From positions 1,091,001 to 1,155,000 of the forward strand of contig JAWRVZ010000043.1 in assembly GCA_037043235.1 (NCBI GenBank): 64,000 bases of DNA, read 5' to 3'. Source of the stretch: Rhodeus uyekii. Its lineage: Eukaryota > Chordata > Actinopteri > Cypriniformes > Acheilognathidae. Below the pieces are notes generated by a model that was not told where the DNA came from, ran no database searches, and was given only the letters and a program-made list of their open reading frames with translations. Positions within the stretch are counted from its first letter, which is position 1. Every line of letters begins with the position of its first letter. The translations under genes were made by a program, and so were the position numbers. Shown here one piece after another: positions 1 through 9,100 of this stretch.

Positions 1-84
1 CAATAGGTACAATAAATATGTACATTATCAGGGTATTTCTTCAACTATAGGCAATTTTAGCTCTGTAGACATTCTTTTTTTATA

Positions 85-457
85 CAGTGATCCCTCGTTT
101 ATTGCGGTTAATGTGGACCGGAGCCCCCCGCGATAGGTGAAAATCCGCGAAGTAGGATCAGCCGCGAAGTAGGATCAGCTCACAGGATACATCCACTCAT
201 GCTCTCATTCGTCAAACTCGCGACGGGAACCAATCACGTGTCTTGTCTGAGTGCCATGGGTGTGTACAAAGCCTCTGAGAGAGTTTCTCTCTTCGTCTGG
301 CATCCTGGGAAACCGTTTCTCAACAATGCTGCTTTCCACAATACGGCTGCCGATAGGGCAGTATTTTTAAATTTTTATTTTTCGGCGAATATTTTTGAAA
401 TATCCGCGATGCACTGAAGCCACGAAACTTAAACCGCAAAGTAGCGAGGGATTACTG
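85..457. mobile_element. Non-autonomous Tc1/mariner-Tigger-type MITE
   Basis: Terminal inverted repeats: the left end begins CAGTGATCCCTCGTTTATTG, and the right end is a near-perfect reverse complement ending GCGAGGGATTACTG. Both sides are flanked by TA (83-84 and 458-459), the target-site duplication of the Tc1/mariner superfamily. The 373-bp interior shows no transposase. It sits in an abca2 intron. Confidence 0.75.
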
Positions 458-766
458 TATTCTCAATTGCACAAATGTCCAACAGTGGAGAGCTTCTGTA
501 TATAAGTGAAGGTTTTTATTATTACCATTTTCTCTGAAACTTCACACCACTGTGTAATTTCCATCATTTATCAAATTCCATATCGTGTTTAATATTTACT
601 TTTAATGGTGGAAATCAAAATGATGGAAATTACATTCTTAACAGGAACAAAAAGTATAAAACGATTCCTGCATCTTTTACATATCTTAAAACTCAAAATT
701 TTAAATAAACACCTTTTACATAATATAACAGTTTGACATAAAACCTGATGAAATAACACACAATAA
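458..766. other. abca2 intron sequence with a 17-bp inverted repeat
   Basis: AT-rich intron, no exon seen. A perfect 17-bp inverted repeat occurs at 553-569 and 618-634 (TGTAATTTCCATCATTT and its complement), separated by 48 bases. It could form a hairpin or be the remnant of a small palindromic element. Confidence 0.5.
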
Positions 767-787
767 GTTCCCTTTCAGGGAACTCGA

Positions 788-961
788 GCTGTGTCGAAGC
801 ACTAGGGGAAATAGCCTTGCGTGAGTCACGTGAAGATCTATGCAACCAATGAGAAGCGAACGCGTGTGAATGCGTCACTGCCGGCCGCAGCCGGTGACGT
901 CATGAGGAAGAGCATAAAGCGCGTCTGAAACCGGGGCGCGTCAGCTCTGAATGCCTTCAGC
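788..961 (+). repeat. Left inverted terminal repeat of the DIRS element
   Basis: Begins near GCTGTGTCGAAGCACTAGGG and runs to about 961. Its reverse complement is found at 5704-5881 with only a few differences, mainly at the inner end (CTCTGAATGCCTTC against CCATGAATGCCTGA). It ends just before the gag-like ORF and probably carries the promoter. Confidence 0.85.
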
Positions 962-1017
962 GTGCTGTGTCTGTGCGAGAGTGGTTTTTGAGACTTGATA
1001 GCCTAAAAAATCAAAGA

Positions 1018-2481
1018 ATGAGTGTGAAAAGTGTGGCGAGAGATGAACAGAGTTTCAGACCGTGTGTTTATCCCTGTCCTCGTTTTATAACGGGCAGGGA
1101 TACACATGTAATGTGTGTTATCTGTTTAGGAGTGGAACATGCACGGTCGGCTCTTGAGGGCGCCGGCTGTAAAGACTGTGAGCAGTTTTCTCTGCATGTT
1201 CTCCGCTCCCGCCTGGCGGTCTGTAACGAGGCCGCCCAGGCTAGTGTTCCCCGGGGTTCGGGACCTGCAGCGGCCGAGGCGTTGCGGCGCTCTCAGTCCT
1301 GGGGTTCACAAATGGATCTCGCTGAGGCTGCTGGGGTGGGTCCGTCCTTACCTCAGCCCTCACGAGACCAAACGGGTTCCAGTCACGGGCACTCCTCGGG
1401 AGATGTTCGTGCTGTGACTCCAACATTAGCTTTGTCGAGTTCCGATAGTGAGATGGACTTAGCTAGTGTTGACCCGGCAGAGGAGGCTTCGCCACTCTCC
1501 TCGCCGGCGTTTGAAGAGCTAGTTGAGGTTGTGGCGCGAGCTGTCTCTCGTCTGGATATTGAATGGCCGGCGGAGACCAGAAGCGCCCGTCCTAAAAGAA
1601 GTATGTTGGACGAGCGTTATCTGCCGGCTCGCGTCACTCCCCCGCGCCGAGCTATGCCTTTCCTTCCCGACTTGCATGCCGAGGTATCCAGATCGTGGGA
1701 AAAGCCAGCCTCTGAGAGAGTTCATACACGGAACAGTTCGATGTATACGAATCTCGCAGGGGCTCAAAGCTATTGCTATGGGGGGATGCAGAAGGTGGAT
1801 GAGGCGCTTGCGAGCTACCTTGTGCCCCAATCTGCGTCCTCCATTAAAGCTCCGGCGCTCCCCTCCAAGCCGATGCGCGTCACGTCGTCTTTGGTGGGGA
1901 GAGCGTACTCAGCCTCTAGTCAAGCCGCAGCGTGCCTGCACACCACGGCTCTGCTGCAGGCTTATCAGGCTGAGTTGCTGGGGGACCTCAACGAGGGCGG
2001 CGGTATCGGTCCGGAGACAGTGGCAGAGCTGCGCCGGACCGTGGATCTGTCTCTCCGGGCCACTAGGGAGACGGCCTACTCTGTCGGTCGCTCCATGGCA
2101 GCTCTGGTGGCTACGGAGAGACATCTTTGGCTCAATTTGTCTTCCATCAAAGATAGGGACAAATTTGTTTTGCTGGACGCTCCTCTGTCCCCTTCGGGCT
2201 TGTTCGGCGACGCCGTAAAAAGCGTTGTCGACAAGTTTCAGGAGGCTGCACGACAGCAGGTGGCGTTCAGTAAAGTTATTCCCCGCCGCCCTCCACGTGA
2301 GACCGCCAGTCAAAGGGGGTCTCAGAGCTCTTCACACAGGGCCGCTCAAAAACGAAGTGTCGCCACCCGTCTTCCTCCGGCTAATCCCGGGGGGTCGGGG
2401 CGACAGGCTCAAGCCTCTGGCAAGAGGGGCGATCTGAGGGCTGTCCTGAGCGCTAAGAAGGCTAAGAGCAAGCGGCCCTGA
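1018..2481 (+). CDS. DIRS gag-like structural protein ORF
   Basis: First ORF of the DIRS element. The frame is open from 967, but the first ATG is at 1018, giving 487 residues. Near the N terminus is a cysteine/histidine cluster (MCVICLGVEH...GCKDC; spacing C-x2-C-x5-H-x9-C-x2-C) that could bind zinc. The middle is serine/proline/acid rich, and the C terminus is strongly basic (KRGDLRAVLSAKKAKSKRP), suiting nucleic-acid binding. Role as Gag is inferred from position before pol and from composition; it has no enzyme motif. The ORF is unbroken and stops 55 bp before the pol start codon. Confidence 0.75.
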   Translation: MSVKSVARDEQSFRPCVYPCPRFITGRDTHVMCVICLGVEHARSALEGAGCKDCEQFSLHVLRSRLAVCNEAAQASVPRGSGPAAAEALRRSQSWGSQMDLAEAAGVGPSLPQPSRDQTGSSHGHSSGDVRAVTPTLALSSSDSEMDLASVDPAEEASPLSSPAFEELVEVVARAVSRLDIEWPAETRSARPKRSMLDERYLPARVTPPRRAMPFLPDLHAEVSRSWEKPASERVHTRNSSMYTNLAGAQSYCYGGMQKVDEALASYLVPQSASSIKAPALPSKPMRVTSSLVGRAYSASSQAAACLHTTALLQAYQAELLGDLNEGGGIGPETVAELRRTVDLSLRATRETAYSVGRSMAALVATERHLWLNLSSIKDRDKFVLLDAPLSPSGLFGDAVKSVVDKFQEAARQQVAFSKVIPRRPPRETASQRGSQSSSHRAAQKRSVATRLPPANPGGSGRQAQASGKRGDLRAVLSAKKAKSKRP

Positions 2482-2536
2482 CGCCAAGCCGCAACAAGGT
2501 GGTGTATCCCTGGAGCAGCTGACCAGTCAGCCCGCC

Positions 2537-4526
2537 ATGGGAAAACCACCCCCTCTGAGGAGGGTCCTAGAGCACTCCACCCGGGAATCCGGAAATCCCG
2601 GCCCAGTGGTGGACATGCCATCAGCACCAGAGGCCAGCCCCGGGAGGCTGGTTCCCCTAGTAGAATTCCGGGATGCGTGGTCACGGCTACCCGGTATCTC
2701 TCAGTGGGTCCTGCGCACGGTCACCTTAGGGTACGCCATTCAGTTCGGGGTCTCACCACCCCAGTTCTCGGGGGTCCTACAGTCTGCTGTAGGCCCTCAG
2801 CAGGCTCTGGTCATGGAACAAGAAGTAGACACTTTGCTGGCGAAAGGGGCCATCGAGTATGTACCCCTCGCAGAGAGCAAGTCCGGGTTCTACAGCCGGT
2901 ACTTCATAGTTCCAAAGAAGGATGGAGGGTTGCGGCCCATTCTGGATTTACGTCTCTTGAATCGTGCGGTCAAGCGTCTAAAGTTCAAAATGCTAACGCT
3001 CAAACAGATCGTAGTGCAGATCAGATCCGAGGATTGGTTTGTCACAGTCGACCTCAAGGACGCTTATTTCCATGTCTCCATCCTTCCGCAACACAGGAAG
3101 TTCCTGAGGTTCGCCTTTGGGGGAAAGGCGTACCAGTATCGGGTGCTTCCTTTCGGCCTAGCGCTCTCACCCCGCACGTTTACGAAAGTCGTGGACGCTG
3201 CTCTAGCTCCCCTGCGGTCACGGGGCATCCGTGTCTTAAACTATATAGACGACTGGCTTATTCTGGCCCAGTCGCCGCAGTTGGCGGAGCAACATCGAGA
3301 TGTAGTGCTCGCACACATAAAGGAGCTGGGGTTGAGGCTGAACGCCAAGAAGAGTGTCCTTTCTCCTGCTCAGAGAACCACCTTCTTGGGAGTCGTCTGG
3401 GACTCAGTAGCGATGTCGGCCCGGCTTTCCCCCGGGCGCATCCAAGTTATCTGTTCAGCCGTCAAGAGCATCAAGTTAGGCCAGCCACTCACTGTCAGAC
3501 ACTTCCAGAGGGTGTTAGGGCTCATGGCAGCGGCTTCCTGCGTCATCCCGTTGGGCCTGCTGCACATGAGACCCCTGCAGTGGTGGCTAAAGACCAAGGG
3601 GTTTTCCCCGAAAGGGAACCCGCTTCGCATTATCAAGGTCACGGGGCGATGCCTACGCGCCTTGAGTATGTGGAAGAATCCTTGGTTTCTGTCTCAAGGC
3701 CCAGTGCTAGGGGCTCTGGCTCGGAGAGTCTCTCTCTCGACAGATGCCTCCCTCTCGGGCTGGGGGGCGGTCTTGAGAGACCGCTCCTCACAAGGTCTAT
3801 GGAACAGTCGGCACCAAACCTGGCACATAAACATGTTAGAGTTACTGGCGATCCGCAAAGCACTCCGTGCGTTCCTACCGGACCTTCGCGACCACCATGT
3901 CACTGTTTTCACCGACAGCATGACTGCGGTTGCGTATATCAATCACCAGGGGGGTCTGCGTTCGTGACCACTTTACAAGATGGCGCGACAGATCCTCCTC
4001 TGGGCCCAGGGAAAGCTGCTCTCCATCCGGGCGGCTTACATCCCGGGGGTCCAGAATGTGGGAGCAGACGCCCTGTCGAGACAGGGGGCGAGACCAGGGG
4101 AATGGCGACTCCACCCCGAGGTGGTGGAGCAAATTTGGGAAAGGTTCGGAAAGGCACAGGTCGACCTGTTTGCCTCGGTAGAAAACTCCCATTGCCCTCT
4201 GTGGTTTTCACTCACACATCCAGCGCCTCTGGGGCGGGATGCCGTAACAGGCGTGGCCGAGGTTACGCCTGTATGCTTTTCCCCCGATCGCTCTGCTCCC
4301 GGGAGTTCTGGCCAAGGTTCGCCGGGACAAGGTCCGTCTCACGCTAGTGGCCCCCCACTGGCCGTCCAGAATATGGTTCGCGGACCTTGTGTCCCTCCTC
4401 GACGGGGTACCCTGGGAGATCCCGATCAGGAGGGACCTTCTGTCCCAGGCGGAAGGTTGCATTCTTCACCCGCAACCAGGGCCGTTGAAACTGTGGGTCT
4501 GGCCCCTGAGGGGGCCCAGCTCATAG
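2537..4526 (+). pseudogene. DIRS pol: reverse transcriptase, RNase H and methyltransferase-like region, broken
   Basis: Starts at an ATG in good context (gccATGg). The reverse transcriptase has the fingers motif KKDGGLRPILDLRLLN, the palm motif VDLKDAYFHVSI, LPFGLALSP, and the catalytic YIDD at 3242-3253. RNase H follows, with acidic residues in STDAS (about 3743), MLELLAI, FTDSMT and GADALS. The frame is interrupted by TGA at 3965-3967 between the third and fourth RNase H motifs; the same frame reopens at once, so this is a point nonsense change, and a CGA-to-TGA CpG transition would explain it. A second break lies near 4241-4253. The downstream methyltransferase-like block (RLRLYAFPPIALLPGVLAKV, then VAPHWPSRIWF) continues in the next frame from about 4254 and ends at TAG 4524-4526, overlapping the recombinase ORF. 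Confidence 0.85.
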
Positions 4527-5527
4527 AGGCCGGTCTCTCAGCCGAGGTTGTTGAGACCATCCTGCAGTCCAGAGCTCCCTCCACGAGGAAACTCTACGCC
4601 TTGAAGTGGAAGCTCTTCACTTCTTGGTGTAGTGAAAGGCAGCTGAACCCAGTAACCTGCCAAATTGGCAAAGTACTGGAGTTCCTGCAAGAAAGATTTG
4701 TGGCAGGGCTGTCCCCCTCCACCTTGAAGGTCTACGTGGCTGCTATAGCGGCTTGCCACGTACCTCTGGGTGGGGTGTCCTTGGGCAGGGACCCCCTAGT
4801 CACTCGTTTCCTCCGTGGTACATTAAGGCTGAGACCTGCGGCACAGACCAGGGTGCCTGCCTGGGACTTGTCCATGGTACTCCTAGGCTTGTCCCAGCCA
4901 CCCTTTGAACCTCTAGAGGGTATCTCTATCAAGTACCTCTCGCTAAAAACCCTTCTTTTGCTGGCTATCACTTCGCTTAAGAGGGTCGGGGACCTTCAGG
5001 CCCTCTCAGTGGCCCCATCATGTCTTGAGTTTGCGCCCGGGATGGCGAAAGCTTTCCTCCACCCGAGGCCGGGCTACGTCCCCAAGGTTCCCACTAATGT
5101 GGCTCGGTCTATCACGCTGCAGGCCTTCTGCCCTCCCCCATTTGACGATCATGAGCAGGAGCACAAGAACAAGGTCTGTCCAGTGCGAGCACTGGACGCT
5201 TACGTTCACAAGACTGCCACGTGGCGTAAGTCGGACCAACTGTTCGTTTGCTTTGGGGCCCCCGAGGGTGCCCCAGCTTCCAAGCAAACTCTGAGCAGGT
5301 GGATAGTCGAGGCTATCTGTCTAGCTTATGAGTCGGCCGGACATGCTTCTCCTTTGAGGGTCCGAGCCCACTCCACTAGGAGCATGGCGGCATCCAAGGC
5401 TCTCCTCTCCGGAGTCTCCTTGCCTGACGTTTGTGCTGCGGCTGGCTGGTCCTCGCCGCACACATTCATGAGGTTCTACCAGCTAGACCTCGATGCCGCC
5501 CCGGGAACCAGGGTGCTCTCTCAGTGA
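4511..5527 (+). CDS. DIRS tyrosine recombinase (YR)
   Basis: Integrase of the lambda/Cre tyrosine-recombinase type that inserts the circular DIRS DNA. An N-terminal SAM-like part reads RAPSTRKLYALKWKLFTSWC. The catalytic domain shows the first Arg in TSLKRVGDLQAL (codon 4982-4984), His-x-x-Arg in RAHSTRSMAA (codons 5369-5380), GWSSPHTF, and the nucleophile Tyr in MRFYQLDL (codon 5477-5479). All key residues are kept and the frame is open to TGA 5525-5527. No ATG lies near the domain start; the same frame is open back to 3968, so translation may depend on a frameshift or on reading from pol. The start given is where homology to the domain appears to begin, about 15 bp before the pol stop codon. 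Confidence 0.88.
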   Translation, partial: GAQLIEAGLSAEVVETILQSRAPSTRKLYALKWKLFTSWCSERQLNPVTCQIGKVLEFLQERFVAGLSPSTLKVYVAAIAACHVPLGGVSLGRDPLVTRFLRGTLRLRPAAQTRVPAWDLSMVLLGLSQPPFEPLEGISIKYLSLKTLLLLAITSLKRVGDLQALSVAPSCLEFAPGMAKAFLHPRPGYVPKVPTNVARSITLQAFCPPPFDDHEQEHKNKVCPVRALDAYVHKTATWRKSDQLFVCFGAPEGAPASKQTLSRWIVEAICLAYESAGHASPLRVRAHSTRSMAASKALLSGVSLPDVCAAAGWSSPHTFMRFYQLDLDAAPGTRVLSQ

Positions 5528-5579
5528 GCTGGGACACACCCGGATGCTGACCTCGCTGAGGTGGCGTTGGCATAGCGTT

Positions 5580-5675
5580 CCCCTAGTGCTTCGACACAGC
5601 TCGAGTTCCCTGAAAGGGAACGTCTCGGGTTACTTATGTAACCCTGGTTCCCTGAGGGGAACGAGACGCTGTGTC
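5580..5675 (+). repeat. DIRS internal complementary region
   Basis: 5580-5621 is the reverse complement of the extreme left edge of the element (767-809), and 5622-5675 is the reverse complement of the extreme right edge (about 5872-5925). The two edges meet head to tail in this region, as in all DIRS elements, where it is thought to template circular rolling-out of the full-length DNA. Confidence 0.88.
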
Positions 5676-5703
5676 TTGGCCTCAGCTCCGGGCGCATCCG
5701 GGC

Positions 5704-5881
5704 CCGCTTCAGGCATTCATGGCTGACGCGCCCCGGTTTCAGACGCGCTTTATGCTCTTCCTCATGACGTCACCGGCTGCGGCCGGCAGTGACGCATTCA
5801 CACGCGTTCGCTTCTCATTGGTTGCATAGATCTTCACGTGACTCACGCAAGGCTATTTCCCCTAGTGCTTCGACACAGCGT
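5704..5881 (-). repeat. Right inverted terminal repeat of the DIRS element
   Basis: Reverse-complement counterpart of 788-961, including the shared CACTAGGGGAAATAGCCTTG block. Beyond it the right edge carries an extra about 45 bp (to 5925) not shared with the left edge but copied in the internal complementary region. Confidence 0.85.
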
Positions 5882-6179
5882 CTCGTTCCCCTCAGGGAAC
5901 CAGGGTTACATAAGTAACCCGAGACGTTCTCATAAGTGAAAAAAACTAATTTCGATTTTTCTTTGTCCGATATTTGATCTCAAACATGTTGTGTACATAC
6001 GAAAATATATTTACTTTATAAATCTTTGAAAAATGTATATAAATAATTATATTTTCACACAAATGGTTAACATGTATAATGCATAGGTTGCTTTTAATAA
6101 AAATTAACCCCTGGGACATAAAAATGACACAAATGCCAAATAGTGACTGCTAAAGTAAACATGTTGTTCGTGCAGGTAC

Positions 6180-9100
6180 CTGATCAAAGACTCTCTGGGT
6201 ATCAATCTGATCTCTCAACTCTTCACTCATTTTCCCAAAGAGCTCTGCCCTCTGTCCCGCCCCTCCACCACAAACAGTCGTTCGATAGGCCTGTAAAACT
6301 CCCTGTTGTTTCTCAGGGACCAATAGGATATTGCTTATCTCACTGTTCCCTCCTTCCCCACAAGTGAGTGTATCAAGCACAGCACCGGTCAAGAGAATTC
6401 CCTAAAAAAGAAAAGAAAAAAAGAAATCGAGCTGTTTTGTGATGTGTTCTCATTCAACTGAAGAGTACAATATCTGAGGAAAGAAATTGCACAAAAACTT
6501 TTTATTTGACATTTAAAAAACTGTAGAGCGGCACACGAACCTCCATTTCACGCAGTGCTTGAGGATCAAATTTTTGGCCTCCTCCACCCCCAGCTATCCC
6601 AAGCGCTTGGGAAAGGACTTTAAGCAGAGCTTGACGGTGAGCTGCTTTAGTGGGGTCTCTCAATGCCTTCTGAATGAGACCCCCCTCCAGACTACGCCAG
6701 CCTCCAAGTAATTGCTTCTGGGTATGAAAGAGCACTTAGGGAGGCTAAAACATCATGATTGTTTTATAACTGCAAAGTTACAAGCAATTGCATGCCGTAA
6801 TTGGAAAGCCCTTCACAGCAAATGACTAACTACACCATCTACAGTAATATAGCAGGGCTGTTTTGTCCCTGATTTAAGAAGGCAATGTTCCCTCAAAACA
6901 TGAGAATGAGAAAGTAAATCAACAATATAGAAAAATAAAATTAAATATTTTTTATTTAAAATGCTTAAACCTGACAAGACTTTCCTATCTTTATTGCACA
7001 AAGATCATTTCAGTTTGCTCAGCAGCATAAAATGTGACCAGAACATATAGATTAATGAAAATAGGAACACACCCACAAAACAAATTGTCTCCTCATTTCA
7101 GTAGTCTACCACACTCTTGTGAGCAAAGCAAAAGTATCGGTTGTATGTAAAAGTATGTAAAAGTATGGCAAAAGTATAAATACTTTGGCAAAGTATGTAA
7201 AAGCCTTGCAGTAACAAGTATTATTAGGTTTAACACATTTTCATCAATTGAGCATAATAACCATTTTAATATGCTATCTTAACCACACAACCCCTCTCAA
7301 AAACCCCCCAAAAATTAAATAAAATGTAATGTCAGCAAAAGCAAACACAGCAAATGATTTACAGGCAGAGTGTTGCTGATATAAAAATGGTGCTGCCTGC
7401 TCCCCTGACTCTTGTTTGTGATTTACAATGTCTAGGGCTGGGACAGAGACAAGTGATTTCTCAGGACACCGTGATATCTGTGAAGTAGTAGGTACATTAT
7501 GTGTGTGGTATTAAAAAAAATTGCTTACAGCAGCTCAACAAGTATGAAATATGAATGAGAAAGACACTGCAGTAGTACTGGCACTGCAATAAATCAGTAA
7601 AGAGGGGGACAATTATTAGGGGCCAAGCACCGAAGGTGCGGAGGCACCTATTGTTTTTGTTCCGGTTCTTATTATTATTCTTCCGCTTCCGCTTCCGCTT
7701 CCGCTTCCGCTTCCGCCATTGGAGTCTATGGCAGGCCATAGAACCGTTTGCGGGAAAATGATGAAATTTGGCACACTGATAGAGGACAAGCCAATCATTG
7801 ACCATAGCAAATTTGAAGTCTCTAACTCACTGAATCTAGCGCCACCAACTGTCCAAAGTTGCACTCACGTTTACGCAAATAACTTTTGAACCGTATGTAC
7901 TAGAAACAAAATTCTTTCGTTCACTGATTCCTTGGCTCAAGACGATTCGATTGCACCCTATGGCGTCATTTTCCGTCATGAAAATTTTCCCGCCATTTTG
8001 AATTTTACGAAAAACCTACTTTTTCGAACTCCTCCTAGGCCGTTCGTGCGATTTCCACGAAAATTGAACCACATCATCTCCAGACTATGCGTACAAAAAG
8101 TTATTAAAAGAAAGTTGAATTGTCAAACCGTTTACGAATAACTTGCGAAAGAATTTGACAAAATGGCCGCAGAAATGAAAGCAAGGCTATATCTCCGAAA
8201 CGCATTAGCGTATTCTGACCAAACTTGGTGTGTGTTATGTCAATCATGGTCTGAGGCTACCTGCAGAGTTTTAGCGCTCTGCCCCCTAGTGGTCTGGAGA
8301 TATGAAAAAGTGAAATATTTGCTTATAACTTCTGAATGCTTCGACCAAAAATCATAAAACTGGTCTCGTTAGATTCAGGGCATCATGCCGAGTCGTGCGA
8401 TACCAAATTTTCCCATATCGGCCATTTTGAGGGTCGGCCATTTTGAATTTTGTCATAAATTGCTATATTTAACAAACACATTGGCGTATCGTTACGTAAC
8501 TCGATATGTGTCTTCGGCACTGGGGCCTGATACAACACAAAAAGTTTCGAGGCAGCGCCACCTTGTGGTCAAAAGTTATAACCAAATTTACAAAAATGCT
8601 AATAACTTTTGAATACGTTAACCTATGGTAAAATAAGTTGTCTTTATATGTTCCTTGGGTCAAACCGAGAACACAGATACCAAATTTGTCATAGTCGGCC
8701 AAACTTCCTGTCCGCCATGTTGTTTTTCTTTAAAAACCTACTTTTTCGAACTCCTCCCACACCGTTTGTCCAATTTTCACCAAAATTGAATCATAACATC
8801 TTCAGACCATGCTGACAAAAAGTTATTAAAATTAAGTTGATTCGTCAAACAGGATTCGATAAAAATGCGAACGAATTTGACCAAATGGCCACCAAATAAA
8901 GCGTGGCTATATCTCTGCAACGCATTAGCGTATTCTGACCAAACTTTCTGTGTGTCATGTCAATCATGATCTGAGGCTTCCTGCAGAGTTTTGGCGCTCT
9001 GCCCCCTAGTGGTCAGGAGATATGAAAAATGACATTTTTGATTATAACTCCTGAACGCTTTGTCCAAAAATCATGAAATTGCTGTCTTTAGATTCAGTGC

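Larger units (their letters stand above)
767..5928 (+). mobile_element. DIRS-type tyrosine-recombinase retrotransposon, nearly complete
   Basis: 5.2-kb retroelement lying antisense within an abca2 intron. Order: left terminal repeat, gag-like ORF, reverse transcriptase/RNase H/methyltransferase-like ORF, overlapping tyrosine recombinase ORF, internal complementary region, right inverted terminal repeat. There are no long terminal direct repeats and no integrase, which separates it from Gypsy/ERV elements. GTT is found at the left end (767-769) and directly after the right end (5926-5928), as expected when a recombinase-made circle inserts at a trinucleotide. Two lesions in the pol reading frame (TGA at 3965-3967 and a frame change near 4241-4253) suggest this copy is not autonomous. 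Class assignment is firm; the exact family is not named. Confidence 0.93.

Noticed and set aside
967..1017. Upstream extension of the DIRS gag frame
   Set aside because: It begins with GTG; in a eukaryote the first ATG at 1018 is the more likely start.
2677..4347. Long 556-codon open frame overlapping DIRS pol
   Set aside because: It is the out-of-frame shadow of the reverse transcriptase/RNase H frame, with no domain of its own.
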